From the NCBI RefSeq assembly GCF_029168335.1, contig NZ_JARGYC010000019.1:1-64000 (forward strand): a stretch of DNA of 64,000 nucleotides. Reading direction: 5' to 3'. How positions within the stretch are numbered: the stretch's first letter is position 1; each line of letters begins with the position of its first letter. Source of the DNA: Psychromarinibacter sediminicola (GTDB taxonomy: Bacteria > Pseudomonadota > Alphaproteobacteria > Rhodobacterales > Rhodobacteraceae). The notes beneath the pieces were generated by a model. It ran no database searches and had not been told where the DNA came from. It was given only the letters and a program-made list of their open reading frames with translations. Positions 45,687 to 54,143 of this stretch are shown in pieces. A program made the translations under genes and the position numbers.

Positions 45687-46658
45687 ATGCGCCTGTTGTC
45701 CCTGATCGCCGCCCTTGTCGCCACCTTTGCCGTCGCCCTGCCCGCCTTCGCCAGCCCCGACGCCTGGCGCGCGGAATGGCCCGATACGGACTTCTCGACC
45801 GCCACGGTCGAGGACTGGTCCGAGATCATCTCGGGCGGCCCGCCGAAGGACGGCATCCCCGCCCTGTCCAACCCCGCCTTCGTGCCCGCCTCGGAGACAT
45901 CGGGCCTGTCGGACCGCGAGCCGGTCATCACGCTGGAGCTCGACGGCGCCCGGCCGCGCGCCTACCCGATCCGCTATCTCACCTGGCACGAGATCGTGAA
46001 CGACGAGATCGACGGTACCCCCGTCGCCGTCACCTTCTGTCCGCTCTGCAACTCCGCCCTGGTCTTCGACCGCCGCGCCGACGGCCGGGTGCTGAGCTTC
46101 GGCGTCTCGGGCAAGCTGCGGCATTCGGACATGATCATGTACGACCGCCAGACCGAGAGCTGGTGGCAGCAGGCCCTGGGCCGCGCCATCGTCGGCGAGC
46201 TGACCGGCACCGAGCTGACCCAGCTGCCCTCGTGGATGGAAAGCTGGGCGCAATACCGCGACCGCCACCCCGAGGGGCTGGTCATGGCCGAACCCGACTG
46301 GCCGCGCCGCTATGGCCAGAACCCCTATGTCGGCTACGACAGCGCGGCCCGGCCGTTCCTCTACAACGGCGAGATGCCGCCGCACGGCATCCCGCCGCTG
46401 GTCCGCGTCGTCCGGGTCGGCGACCGCGCCTGGCCCCTGCCCCGCCTGGCCGAGGCCGGCCGGATCACCGAGGCCGGCGTGACGATCGACTGGGAGGCCG
46501 GCCAGGCCTCGGCGCTCGATGCCCGCGAGATCAGCGAGGGCCGCGACGTGGGCACGATCCGCGTGCGCGACGCCGACGGCAACGACCTGCCGCACGACCT
46601 GATGTTCGCCTTCGCCTTCCATGCCTTCTTTCCCGACGGGACCTGGATGGTGCCGTGA
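45687..46658 (+). CDS. DUF3179 domain protein
   Basis: 323 residues from an ATG with GGAGGAGG upstream. Signal peptide about 1-21. The DUF3179 core is clear: AYPIRYLTWHEIVNDEIDGT, VAVTFCPLCNSALVFDRRAD and FGVSGKLRHSDMIMYDRQTE, with the conserved C-P-L-C pair and R-H-S-D. Function unknown, presumably periplasmic and perhaps metal-binding. Stands alone before the tandem duplication at 46668. Confidence 0.85.
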   Translation: MRLLSLIAALVATFAVALPAFASPDAWRAEWPDTDFSTATVEDWSEIISGGPPKDGIPALSNPAFVPASETSGLSDREPVITLELDGARPRAYPIRYLTWHEIVNDEIDGTPVAVTFCPLCNSALVFDRRADGRVLSFGVSGKLRHSDMIMYDRQTESWWQQALGRAIVGELTGTELTQLPSWMESWAQYRDRHPEGLVMAEPDWPRRYGQNPYVGYDSAARPFLYNGEMPPHGIPPLVRVVRVGDRAWPLPRLAEAGRITEAGVTIDWEAGQASALDAREISEGRDVGTIRVRDADGNDLPHDLMFAFAFHAFFPDGTWMVP

Positions 46659-46710
46659 GCGATGGCGGTTCGTCGTGCCGGCCGGCTTGCGGCTGGGCGA
46701 TGGCGCGGTT

Positions 46711-46733
46711 GCGTATTTTGAACGAGAAGAAGC
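46711..46733 (+). repeat. GTATTT...GAAGAAGC repeat copy
   Basis: GCGTATTTTGAAC then GAGAAGAAGC, one of two copies here made by the local 131-bp duplication. Confidence 0.75.
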
Positions 46734-46841
46734 CTGTTGCGGGAGCGCCCTGTCCGGGACGGGCGCGGCATCGTCCCGGGCGGGATTTGTGGCGTGCGGC
46801 GTTCGTCGTGCCGGCCGGATCGCGTCTGGTGGGTGCCGCTT

Positions 46842-46864
46842 GCGTATTTGGGACGAGAAGAAGC
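46842..46864 (+). repeat. GTATTT...GAAGAAGC repeat copy at the dehydrogenase stop
   Basis: GCGTATTTGGGAC then GAGAAGAAGC, ending four bases before the stop codon of the acyl-CoA dehydrogenase gene on the other strand. Confidence 0.75.
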
Positions 46865-46867
46865 CCC

Positions 46868-48472
46868 TCAGGGGAGCACCCTGTCCAGCACCGGCGCGGC
46901 GTCGAAGGCGGCGAAGGCGCCGGCGGTGAGGCCGCGGTCGCCGAGGCGGGTGGCGATATAGGCGCCGGCGACGGCCGGGGCGGCCTCGGTGAGGATCGCG
47001 GCGGTCAGGAGCGTCGCCGTCCGTTCGGCGTAGAGCCGCGCCTCCGCCTCTTCCGGCAGGCCGGGCCAGCGCGCGGCATGGGCGGCGAGCGCCGCGTCGA
47101 GCGCCGGATCGGCGCCCTTGGCGCGGATCAGCTCGGCCTGCAGCGCGGCGCCGGCGGCCGGGTCGCGGGCGAGCGTGCGCAGGATGTCGAGGCAGATGAC
47201 ATTGCCCGAGCCCTCCCAGATCGAGTTCAGCGGCGCCTCGCGGTAGAGCAGCGGCAGCGGCGTATCCTCGACATAGCCGATGCCGCCCAGCGCCTCCATC
47301 GCCTCGTAGATCGTCCCCGGCGCGCGCTTGTTCGACAGGTACTTGGCCAGCGCCACCGCGATCCGGGCGAAGGGCTCGTCGGCCTCGTCGAAGGCGCGGG
47401 CGACGCGCAGCCCCAGCGCCAGCGCGCCTTCGGTCTCCAGCGCCAGGTCGGCCAGCACCGCCCGCATCAGCGGCTGGTCGATCAGCTTGCGCTGGAAGGC
47501 GGTGCGGTGCCGCGCCCAATGCGCCGCCTCGGCCAGCGCCGCGCGCATCAGCCCCGCCGGCGCCATCGCCGTGTCGAGCCGGGTGTGATGCACCATCCGC
47601 AGGATCGTGCGCACCCCCTGCCCCTCGTCGCCCAGCCGATGCGCCAGCGCGCCGCGATACTCGATCTCGGCCGAGGCGTTGGCCTTGTTGCCCAGCTTGT
47701 CCTTCAGCCGCATCAGCTGGATCGCGTTGCGCGCGCCCTCCAGCCAGCGCGGCACGAGAAAGCAGGTCAGCCCGCCCGGCGCCTGCGCCAGGGTCAGAAA
47801 ACCGTCGGACATCGGCGCCGAGCAGAACCACTTGTGCCCGGTCAGCCGGTAGGCCGCACCCTCCGGTTCCGCCCGCGTCGTGTTGGCCCGCACGTCCGAG
47901 CCGCCCTGTTTCTCGGTCATCGCCATGCCCAGCGTGGCGGCCGCCTTCTCCGCCAGCGGCACCGGCCGCGGGTCGTAGCCCCGGGCGGTGAGCTTCGGCG
48001 TCCAGGCGGCGGCGAGATCGGCGTCCGCGGCCAGCGCCGGCACGGCCGCATAGGTCATCGTCATCGGACAGCAGGTGCCCGGCTCCACCTGGCTGTGCAG
48101 ATAGACCATCGCCGCATGAGCCACATGCCCGCCCGGCGCCTCCTCCCAGGCGCGGGCCGCATAGCCGTGCGTCGTTCCCGCCGTCATCAGCCGGTGATAG
48201 GCGGGGTGGAACGCCACCTCGTCTAGCCGCCGCCCGCCCCGGTCGAACAGGCGCAGCTCCGGCGCGTTGCGGTTGGCGTCGCGCCCCGCCTCGGCCATCT
48301 CCGCGCCCGAGAGCGCCGCCGCATAGTCCTGCACCGCCTGCGCATCGCCGCCCTGCGCCGCCACCGCCTCGCGCAAGGGCCGGTCGTCGGCCCAGAGCCG
48401 CGGCACACGCGGGACCGGCTGATTCTCGACGTCATGGGTCGGCAGTTCGGCGCGCGGCGGCGAAACAGACAT
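46868..48472 (-). CDS. Acyl-CoA dehydrogenase family protein, AidB-like
   Basis: 534 residues from the ATG at 48472. The AidB branch: FAD flavoprotein of the acyl-CoA dehydrogenase fold linked to alkylation response or an unknown acyl-CoA. TLGMAMTEKQGGSDVRANTT, YRLTGHKWFCSAPMSDGFLT, ASAEIEYRGALAHRLGDEGQ and YREAPLNSIWEGSGNVICLD are typical of AidB (the last is diagnostic). The catalytic base region near E-G-S-G-N is intact. Whether it protects DNA or degrades a carboxylic acid is not known. Divergent from ftsB. Confidence 0.88.
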   Translation of the reverse strand: MSVSPPRAELPTHDVENQPVPRVPRLWADDRPLREAVAAQGGDAQAVQDYAAALSGAEMAEAGRDANRNAPELRLFDRGGRRLDEVAFHPAYHRLMTAGTTHGYAARAWEEAPGGHVAHAAMVYLHSQVEPGTCCPMTMTYAAVPALAADADLAAAWTPKLTARGYDPRPVPLAEKAAATLGMAMTEKQGGSDVRANTTRAEPEGAAYRLTGHKWFCSAPMSDGFLTLAQAPGGLTCFLVPRWLEGARNAIQLMRLKDKLGNKANASAEIEYRGALAHRLGDEGQGVRTILRMVHHTRLDTAMAPAGLMRAALAEAAHWARHRTAFQRKLIDQPLMRAVLADLALETEGALALGLRVARAFDEADEPFARIAVALAKYLSNKRAPGTIYEAMEALGGIGYVEDTPLPLLYREAPLNSIWEGSGNVICLDILRTLARDPAAGAALQAELIRAKGADPALDAALAAHAARWPGLPEEAEARLYAERTATLLTAAILTEAAPAVAGAYIATRLGDRGLTAGAFAAFDAAPVLDRVLP

Positions 48473-48587
48473 CCCGGCAGGTCCTCCCGCCCGCAGCCTG
48501 CCCGCAGATTCGGGATTCCCAAAGCGGAAATCCTGTGCGACAGTGCCCGCGGCCCGCCCGGCAAGAGGCGGCAGCAGAGGCACGGCC

Positions 48588-48890
48588 ATGGGCAGACACC
48601 GCAGAACACCGGCATTCGGCGTGATCGCGTTCTTCGCGATCGTGTTCTCGCTGGGCAGCTATTTCACCTTCGCCAGCGTGCAGGGCGATTTCGGCCTGTT
48701 CCGCCGCATCCAGATCGAGGCGGAGGCTGAGCTTCTGCGCGAGGAGGCGGAGGAACTGGAGGCCGAGGTTTCCATCCTGCGCAACAAGACCCGGCGGCTG
48801 TCCGACGACTATCTCGACCTCGACCTGCTGGACGAGCAGGCGCGCGAGGTCCTGGGCCTGGTGCGCAGCGACGAGGTCATCATCCGCTGA
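48588..48890 (+). CDS. Septum formation initiator FtsB/DivIC family protein
   Basis: 100 residues from the ATG at 48588. Single-pass cell-division protein: short cytoplasmic part, one helix (FGVIAFFAIVFSLGSYFTFA), then a periplasmic coiled coil (EAEAELLREEAEELEAEVSI) and the conserved DLDLLDEQAREVLGLV. In alphaproteobacteria this gene sits upstream of pdhA, as here. It helps assemble the FtsQLB complex. Confidence 0.88.
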   Translation: MGRHRRTPAFGVIAFFAIVFSLGSYFTFASVQGDFGLFRRIQIEAEAELLREEAEELEAEVSILRNKTRRLSDDYLDLDLLDEQAREVLGLVRSDEVIIR

Positions 48891-48902
48891 TCCCGCCCGA
48901 AA

Positions 48903-48935
48903 CGGTCGCGGCCCGGTCGCGGCCCGGTCGCGCCC
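48903..48935 (+). repeat. Three tandem 11-bp units CGGTCGCGGCC
   Basis: Units at 48903, 48914 and 48925 (the last ends CCC). Located in the 200-base gap between ftsB and pdhA. Confidence 0.75.
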
Positions 48936-49008
48936 CGGCGGTGGACAACCTCCACCGGCGCTACAGATATTCCCAAGGCGCATAGCAGATCGGCGGGACG
49001 CAACGGAA

Positions 49009-49024
49009 ATTTGCGGTCGCAAAT
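49009..49024. repeat. 16-bp palindrome ATTTGCG-GT-CGCAAAT
   Basis: Seven-bp arms around two bases, in the pdhA upstream region about 70 bases before the start codon. Either a protein site or another member of the tight-palindrome group. Confidence 0.6.
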
Positions 49025-49048
49025 CCGGCACAGCTGCGCTATGGGATT

Positions 49049-49062
49049 GTTTAACGCTAAAC
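49049..49062. promoter_or_regulatory. Inverted repeat GTTTA-ACGC-TAAAC ahead of pdhA
   Basis: A perfect 5-bp dyad with 4-base spacer lies 29 bases before the pdhA ATG, within an AT-rich patch likely to be the promoter. TTAACGCTA within it also occurs at 39127-39135 ahead of the diguanylate cyclase gene. Candidate operator for the pyruvate dehydrogenase operon. Confidence 0.35.
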
Positions 49063-49090
49063 TATTGCCGCGAAGGGAGGAGACGCCGCC

Positions 49091-50107
49091 ATGGCCACCC
49101 GTGCTCGTGCGAAGAAACCCAAGGCCTCGAAAGAGGACCTGCTGAGCTACTACCGCGAAATGCTGCAGATCCGCCGGTTCGAGGAAAAGGCCGGCCAGCT
49201 CTACGGCATGGGCCTGATCGGCGGCTTCTGCCACCTCTATATCGGCCAGGAGGCGGTCGTCGTCGGGCTGCAGGCCGCGGCCAAGGAGGGCGACAACGTC
49301 ATCACCACCTACCGCGACCACGGCCACATGCTGGCCTGCGGCATGGACCCCAAGGGGGTGATGGCCGAGCTGACCGGGCGCATCGACGGCTACTCCAAGG
49401 GCAAGGGCGGCTCGATGCACATGTTCTCGAAGGAGAAGAACTTCTACGGCGGCCACGGCATCGTCGGCGCCAACGTGCCGATCGGCACCGGCCTGGCCTT
49501 TGCCGAGAAGTACAAAGGCACCGACCACGTCACCTTCACCTATTTCGGCGACGGCGCGGCGAACCAGGGCCAGGTGGCCGAAAGCTACAACATGGCCGAG
49601 CTGTGGGAGCTGCCGGTCATCTACGTCATCGAGAACAACCAGTACGCCATGGGCACCAGCGTCAAGCGCGCCACCAAGAGCCCGGGCTTCTGGGAGCGCG
49701 GCAAGGCCTACGGGATCGAGGGCGAAGAGGTCGACGGCATGGACGTGCTGGCCGTGAGGGCCGCCGGCGAGAAGGCGGTAAAGCACTGCCGCGACGGCAA
49801 GGGGCCGTATATCCTTGAGGTCATGACCTACCGCTACCGCGGCCACTCGATGTCGGACCCGGCCAAGTACCGCACCCGCGAGGAAGTGCAGAAGATGCGC
49901 GAGGAGCGCGACCCGATCGAGGGCTGCCGCAAGGTGATCCTGGACGAGGGCCACGCCACCGAGGACGAGCTCAAGGCCATCGACAAGGAAATCAAGGACA
50001 TCATCAACGAGGCCGCCGAGTTCGCCAAGGACAGCCCCGAGCCGCCCGAGGAAGAGCTGTGGACCGATGTCTACGCCGAGGAGATGCCGCAGGAGGCGGC
50101 GGTCTGA
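49091..50107 (+). CDS. pdhA: Pyruvate dehydrogenase E1 component, alpha subunit
   Basis: 338 residues, GGGAGGAG ahead of the ATG. Thiamine-diphosphate enzyme half that decarboxylates pyruvate. The ThDP motif GDGAANQGQVAESYNMAELW with ENNQYAMGTSVKRA, and the phosphorylatable-loop-like YRYRGHSMSDPAKYRTREEV, are intact. N terminus (basic, then DLLSYYREMLQIRRFEEK) is of the alphaproteobacterial type. TGATG overlap with the VOC gene; pdhB and pdhC follow. Confidence 0.96.
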   Translation: MATRARAKKPKASKEDLLSYYREMLQIRRFEEKAGQLYGMGLIGGFCHLYIGQEAVVVGLQAAAKEGDNVITTYRDHGHMLACGMDPKGVMAELTGRIDGYSKGKGGSMHMFSKEKNFYGGHGIVGANVPIGTGLAFAEKYKGTDHVTFTYFGDGAANQGQVAESYNMAELWELPVIYVIENNQYAMGTSVKRATKSPGFWERGKAYGIEGEEVDGMDVLAVRAAGEKAVKHCRDGKGPYILEVMTYRYRGHSMSDPAKYRTREEVQKMREERDPIEGCRKVILDEGHATEDELKAIDKEIKDIINEAAEFAKDSPEPPEEELWTDVYAEEMPQEAAV

Positions 50108-50493
50108 TGGCGCATTTCGAGATTCACGCGGCCGATGTCCCCGCCGCGCGGGATTTCTATGCCGGGCTGTTCGGCTGGCGCTTTCACGCCATGCCGGGCG
50201 GCGAGGAGATGGACTATCACCTGATCGAGGGCGACGGTCTGGGCATGGACGGCGCGCTGACCGCCGGGCTGATGCGGCGGATGGGGCCGGCGCCCGCGCC
50301 CGGCACGCCGATCCGCGGCGGGACCATGACCTTCGAGGTGAACGACTGCGACGACCGCTATGCCTGGGCGCTGGCGCATGGCGGGGCCGAGGCGCTGCCG
50401 CCGCAGGACTATCCGGGCATCGGCCGCTGCGCCTATGTCGAAGACGGCCAGGGCAACGTGGTCGGAATGATCAAGCCGGAGGAGAAGGCGTAA
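50107..50493 (+). CDS. VOC-fold protein embedded in the pyruvate dehydrogenase operon
   Basis: 128 residues. [20 protein letters not shown] and the C-terminal [19 protein letters not shown] are VOC (glyoxalase-like) half-repeats. The ATG overlaps the pdhA stop (TGATG) and pdhB starts 2 bases after its stop, so it is co-translated with the E1 subunits. Its ligand is unknown; a detoxifying role towards a glyoxal-like byproduct is only a guess. Confidence 0.85.
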   Translation: MAHFEIHAADVPAARDFYAGLFGWRFHAMPGGEEMDYHLIEGDGLGMDGALTAGLMRRMGPAPAPGTPIRGGTMTFEVNDCDDRYAWALAHGGAEALPPQDYPGIGRCAYVEDGQGNVVGMIKPEEKA

Positions 50494-50494
50494 G

Positions 50495-51901
50495 ATGGCA
50501 ACCGAAATCCTGATGCCGGCGCTCAGCCCCACGATGGAAGAGGGCACGCTGGCGAAATGGCTGGTGAAGGAGGGCGACGAGGTGTCCTCCGGCGACATCC
50601 TGGCCGAGATCGAGACCGACAAGGCCACGATGGAGTTCGAGGCCGTCGAGGAAGGCGTGATCGGCAAGATCCTCGTCGCGGAAGGCACCGAGGGCGTCAA
50701 GGTCAACACCCCCATCGCGCTGATCGGCGAAGAGGGCGAGGACATGTCGGCGGCCGAGGCGTCGTCCGGCGGCGGCGAAGCGGCCGAGGAGGGCTCGGAC
50801 GAGACCGACGAGGCCCCGGCCGACAGCGGCGGTCGGGCTTTGGCCGCCGCCTCGTCGACCATGCAGTCGCCGGTCAAGGTGAAGATCCCCGAGGAGACCG
50901 AGATCCCCTCGGGCACCGAGATGAAGTCGACCACCGTGCGCGAGGCGCTGCGCGACGCGATGGCCGAGGAGATGCGCCGCGACGAGAACGTCTTCGTCAT
51001 GGGCGAGGAGGTCGCCGAGTACGAGGGCGCCTACAAGATCACCCAGGGCCTGCTCGACGAGTTCACCGCCAAGCGCGTCATCGACACCCCGATCACCGAG
51101 CACGGCTTCGCCGGCCTCGGCGTCGGCGCCGCCTTCGGCGGGCTGCGGCCCGTGGTCGAGTTCATGACCTGGAACTTCGCGATGCAGGCGATCGACCAGA
51201 TCATCAACTCCGCCGCCAAGACGCTCTACATGGCCGGCGGCCAGATGGGCTGTCCGATGGTGTTCCGCGGCCCCAACGGCGCCGCCGCCCGCGTCGCCGC
51301 CCAGCACAGCCAGGACTACGCCGCCTGGTACGCGCAGATCCCCGGCCTCAAGGTGATCCAGCCCTACTCGGCCGCCGACGCCAAGGGCCTGCTGAAATCC
51401 GCGATCCGCGACCCCAACCCGGTGCTCTGCCTGGAAAACGAGATCCTCTACGGCAAGTCCTTCGACGTGCCGGTGATGGACGACTGGACCGTGCCGCTGG
51501 GCCGCGCCCGGATCTGGCGCGAGGGCGGTGACGTCACCATCGTCAGCTTCGGCATCGGGATGACCTACGCGCTGGAGGCGGCGGATGCGCTGGCCGAAGA
51601 GGGCATCGCGGCCGAGGTGGTCGACCTGCGCACCATCCGTCCGATGGACACCGACACGGTGATCAAGTCGGTGATGAAGACCAACCGCTGCGTCACGGTC
51701 GAGGAAGGCTGGCCGGTCTGCTCCATCGGCAACCACCTCTCGGCGGTACTGATGCAGGAGGCGTTCGACTATCTCGACGCGCCGGTCATCAACTGCACCG
51801 GCAAGGACGTGCCCATGCCCTATGCCGCGAACCTGGAGAAGCTGGCGCTGACCTCTACCAAGGAAGTCATCGACGCCGTCAAGGCCGTCACCTATCGCTG
51901 A
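50495..51901 (+). CDS. pdhB: Pyruvate dehydrogenase E1 component, beta subunit with N-terminal lipoyl domain
   Basis: 468 residues. Residues ~1-80 are a biotinyl/lipoyl domain with the modified lysine in [12 protein letters not shown]; a flexible Ala/Glu/Ser linker follows (80-130), then the transketolase-like E1-beta domain ([40 protein letters not shown], then the C-terminal [18 protein letters not shown]). The lipoyl domain on E1-beta is typical of the alphaproteobacterial complex. Its first ~70 residues are nearly the same as those of PdhC. Confidence 0.96.
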   Translation: MATEILMPALSPTMEEGTLAKWLVKEGDEVSSGDILAEIETDKATMEFEAVEEGVIGKILVAEGTEGVKVNTPIALIGEEGEDMSAAEASSGGGEAAEEGSDETDEAPADSGGRALAAASSTMQSPVKVKIPEETEIPSGTEMKSTTVREALRDAMAEEMRRDENVFVMGEEVAEYEGAYKITQGLLDEFTAKRVIDTPITEHGFAGLGVGAAFGGLRPVVEFMTWNFAMQAIDQIINSAAKTLYMAGGQMGCPMVFRGPNGAAARVAAQHSQDYAAWYAQIPGLKVIQPYSAADAKGLLKSAIRDPNPVLCLENEILYGKSFDVPVMDDWTVPLGRARIWREGGDVTIVSFGIGMTYALEAADALAEEGIAAEVVDLRTIRPMDTDTVIKSVMKTNRCVTVEEGWPVCSIGNHLSAVLMQEAFDYLDAPVINCTGKDVPMPYAANLEKLALTSTKEVIDAVKAVTYR

Positions 51902-51911
51902 AGGCATCATC

Positions 51912-52166
51912 ATGGACGAAGACATCCGGTACGATTCGAGCCGCAGGGCCTGGATCATCTCGGGCGCCGACATCGATGAGGGCTACCGCCTCATCGTTCC
52001 CCGGGAACTGGCCGAGGACGAGCTGGGCGGGACGCCGGACGACGCCGAGTGCGCGGCCTGGCTGAAGGCCCACCTGCCTCAGATCCTGCAAGCCTATACC
52101 GCGCGCACCGAGGGTGGCTGGATGAAGGCGCCCTGGGACCGCGTGCTCGTGGACGTTGTCGAATGA
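51912..52166 (+). CDS. Small protein of unknown function, first of two tandem paralogues in the pdh operon
   Basis: 84 residues, acidic, no signal. The pattern YRLIVPRELAEDELGG, then W-L-K-A-H-L-P-Q-I, then an A-P-W-D-R-V-L near the end, is shared with the next gene (W-I-A-R-H-R-P-Q-I ... A-P-Y-D-R-L-S-L). No family recognised, though the layout is faintly like DUF1488 proteins. It starts 10 bases after pdhB and overlaps the next gene (ATGA). Confidence 0.7.
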   Translation: MDEDIRYDSSRRAWIISGADIDEGYRLIVPRELAEDELGGTPDDAECAAWLKAHLPQILQAYTARTEGGWMKAPWDRVLVDVVE

Positions 52167-52423
52167 TGGAGATCCATGGAATAGATCTTCTGGCCGACGC
52201 CTACCGCGTCAGCCTCCCGGACGGGGACCGCACCATTCGCGGCCTCGTCCCGGAAAGCCTGGTGCAGGAATGGTCGGCCGAGGCCGGCCGGCCCGTGCAC
52301 GAGGACGTCTACAAGTGGATCGCCCGGCACCGCCCCCAGATCGAGAAAGCCCTGAAGGCCCTGTCCCGGGGCGACACCAAGATACGCGCGCCGTACGACC
52401 GGCTGTCGCTCGTGGAGGAGTAA
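52163..52423 (+). CDS. Small protein of unknown function, second of two tandem paralogues in the pdh operon
   Basis: 86 residues. Starts [20 protein letters not shown] and carries [20 protein letters not shown] and [11 protein letters not shown], aligned with the preceding gene's C-terminal half. Starts in an ATGA overlap and ends 4 bases before pdhC. Its position between E1-beta and E2 suggests a role in assembly or regulation of the complex, but that is inference. Confidence 0.7.
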   Translation: MMEIHGIDLLADAYRVSLPDGDRTIRGLVPESLVQEWSAEAGRPVHEDVYKWIARHRPQIEKALKALSRGDTKIRAPYDRLSLVEE

Positions 52424-52427
52424 GACA

Positions 52428-53795
52428 ATGCCCACTGAAATCCTGATGCCCGCGCTCTCTCCGACGATGGAGGAAGGCACGCTGGCGAAATGGCTGGTCA
52501 AGGAAGGCGACGAGGTGTCCTCGGGCGACCTCCTGGCCGAGATCGAGACCGACAAGGCGACGATGGAATTCGAGGCGGTGGACGAAGGCACCGTCGGCAA
52601 GATCCTGGTCTCCGAAGGCACCGAAGGCGTGAAGGTCAACACCCCCATCGCGGTGCTGCTGGACGAGGGCGAGTCCGCCGACGACATCGGCGAGGCCTCC
52701 TCCGGCCCGAAGGACGTGGACGAGGGCACCGGCGCCCAGCCCGCCGCCCCGGCCGACGGCCAGAAGCCGGCCGGCGGCTATGCCGGCGAGGAGCAGGTGG
52801 CCAAGGGCTCCGCCGATCCGAAGGACGTGACCCCGGCCCCCGCGGCCCCCACGGATTCCGACGGCAAGCGCGTCTTCGCCTCGCCGCTCGCGCGCCGCAT
52901 CGCCAAGGACAAGGGGCTGGATCTCACGCAGATCAAGGGCTCCGGCCCCAAGGGCCGCATCGTCAAGGCGGATGTCGAGGCCGCCAAGCCCGCCGCCGCG
53001 CCGGCGAAAGAGGATAAGGCCGCCGCCCCCGAGAAGGCCGCGACGGCCGCCGTCGGCGCCGCCGGCCCGGGCTACGAGCAGGTCGTCAAGATGTACGAGG
53101 GCCGCGAGTTCGAGGAGGTCAAGCTCGACGGGATGCGCAAGACCGTCGCCAGCCGCCTGACCGAGGCCAAGCAGACCATCCCGCACTTCTACCTGCGCCG
53201 CGACATCTACCTGGACGACCTGCTGAAGTTCCGCAGCCAGCTGAACAAGCAGCTGGAGGCCAGGGGCGTGAAGCTGTCGGTCAACGACTTCATCATCAAG
53301 GCCTGCGCCAACGCGCTGCAAGAGGTGCCGGACGCCAACGCCGTCTGGGCCGGCGACCGGATCATCAAGCTGAAACCGTCCGACGTGGCCGTCGCGGTGG
53401 CCATCGAGGGCGGCCTCTTCACCCCGGTCCTGAAGGACGCGCACCAGAAGACGCTGTCGGTCCTGTCCGCCGAGATGAAGGACCTGGCCACCCGCGCCCG
53501 CGACCGCAAGCTGGCGCCGCACGAATACGTGGGCGGCTCCTTCGCGGTGTCGAACCTCGGCATGTACGGCATCGACAACTTCGACGCCGTCATCAACCCG
53601 CCGCACGGCGCGATCCTCGCGGTGGGCTCGGGCGTGAAGAAGCCGGTGGTGCAGGAGGATGGCGGCATCGGCGTGGCGACCGTGATGTCGGTGACGCTCT
53701 CGGTCGATCACCGGGTCATCGACGGCGCGCTCGGCGCCCAGCTCCTGCAGGCGATCAAGCAGAACCTGGAGAACCCGGTGGCGATGCTCGCCTGA
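52428..53795 (+). CDS. pdhC: Dihydrolipoyl acetyltransferase, E2 of pyruvate dehydrogenase
   Basis: 455 residues. Lipoyl domain ~1-80 ([17 protein letters not shown]), Ala/Pro-rich linker, peripheral-subunit-binding domain at about 145-180 ([17 protein letters not shown] and [16 protein letters not shown]), second linker, then the catalytic acetyltransferase domain from about 225 with the active site [17 protein letters not shown]3 is not in the window. Ends just before a strong terminator. Confidence 0.96.
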   Translation: MPTEILMPALSPTMEEGTLAKWLVKEGDEVSSGDLLAEIETDKATMEFEAVDEGTVGKILVSEGTEGVKVNTPIAVLLDEGESADDIGEASSGPKDVDEGTGAQPAAPADGQKPAGGYAGEEQVAKGSADPKDVTPAPAAPTDSDGKRVFASPLARRIAKDKGLDLTQIKGSGPKGRIVKADVEAAKPAAAPAKEDKAAAPEKAATAAVGAAGPGYEQVVKMYEGREFEEVKLDGMRKTVASRLTEAKQTIPHFYLRRDIYLDDLLKFRSQLNKQLEARGVKLSVNDFIIKACANALQEVPDANAVWAGDRIIKLKPSDVAVAVAIEGGLFTPVLKDAHQKTLSVLSAEMKDLATRARDRKLAPHEYVGGSFAVSNLGMYGIDNFDAVINPPHGAILAVGSGVKKPVVQEDGGIGVATVMSVTLSVDHRVIDGALGAQLLQAIKQNLENPVAMLA

Positions 53796-53815
53796 TCTCG
53801 CCTGGCCAAGAAAGA

Positions 53816-53848
53816 AAACGCCCGCGTCCCCTCCGGACGCGGGCGTTT
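53816..53848 (+). terminator. Terminator of the pyruvate dehydrogenase operon
   Basis: A perfect 14-bp stem (AAACGCCCGCGTCC with its complement) around a 5-base loop, 20 bases after the pdhC stop, ending in TTT. The best intrinsic terminator in the window. Confidence 0.85.
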
Positions 53849-53922
53849 CGTATTCCGGTCCGTTGAAGCGCTTGGCACGACGAGAGCGTGGCCGGCTGAG
53901 CCAAATGGCGACGCCTCATCTG

Positions 53923-54064
53923 CGGAACGCCGTGCAGCGCCGACCCGCTGGGGCGCGGTCGAACTTTGCTACATCGTCGAAATAGGCATGAACGTCCAAC
54001 ACCTGGCGCCGTTCTCGCCAGAAGCGCCGCCCCGGGGGGCGGGTCGGCGCTGCACGGCGTTCCG
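53923..54064. repeat. Dispersed inverted-repeat element, copy B
   Basis: 26-bp perfect inverted ends at 53923-53948 and 54039-54064 (starting CGGAACGCCGTGCAGCGCCG). The 142-base element matches copy A at 22221-22426 without the 63-base insert. It lies in the 348-base gap between the pdh terminator and the end of cysE, which otherwise holds no gene. It has no open frame with coding character. RNA from it would fold into a long stem. Confidence 0.8.
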
Positions 54065-54143
54065 CCGTGCGGGGTAAGTGACCACGGCTCGCGGCCAACA
54101 CCGTGCGGTCGTGCTTTCGACGCCCGCCGTCTGCAGACGAGGC

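Larger units (their letters stand above)
46668..46909. repeat. Diverged 131-bp tandem duplication including the acyl-CoA dehydrogenase gene end
   Basis: Unit 1 (about 46668-46778) and unit 2 (about 46799-46909) align with a constant offset of 131: both have TTCGTCGTGCCGGCCGG, then GCGTATTTtG/GGaACGAGAAGAAGCC, then a part reading CCCTGTCC...GGCGCGGC. In unit 2 that last part is the 3-prime end of the dehydrogenase gene (minus strand ...D-A-A-P-V-L-D-R-V-L-P-stop); unit 1 encodes the fossil D-A-A-P-V-P-D-R-A-L-P. GTATTT repeat copies lie at 46711-46733 and 46842-46864. Confidence 0.7.

Noticed and set aside
50495-52650. Near-identical first ~70 codons of pdhB and pdhC as a recent mobile duplication
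   Set aside because: A lipoyl domain on both E1-beta and E2 is the known alphaproteobacterial arrangement, and similarity can be kept by the shared lipoylation machinery.
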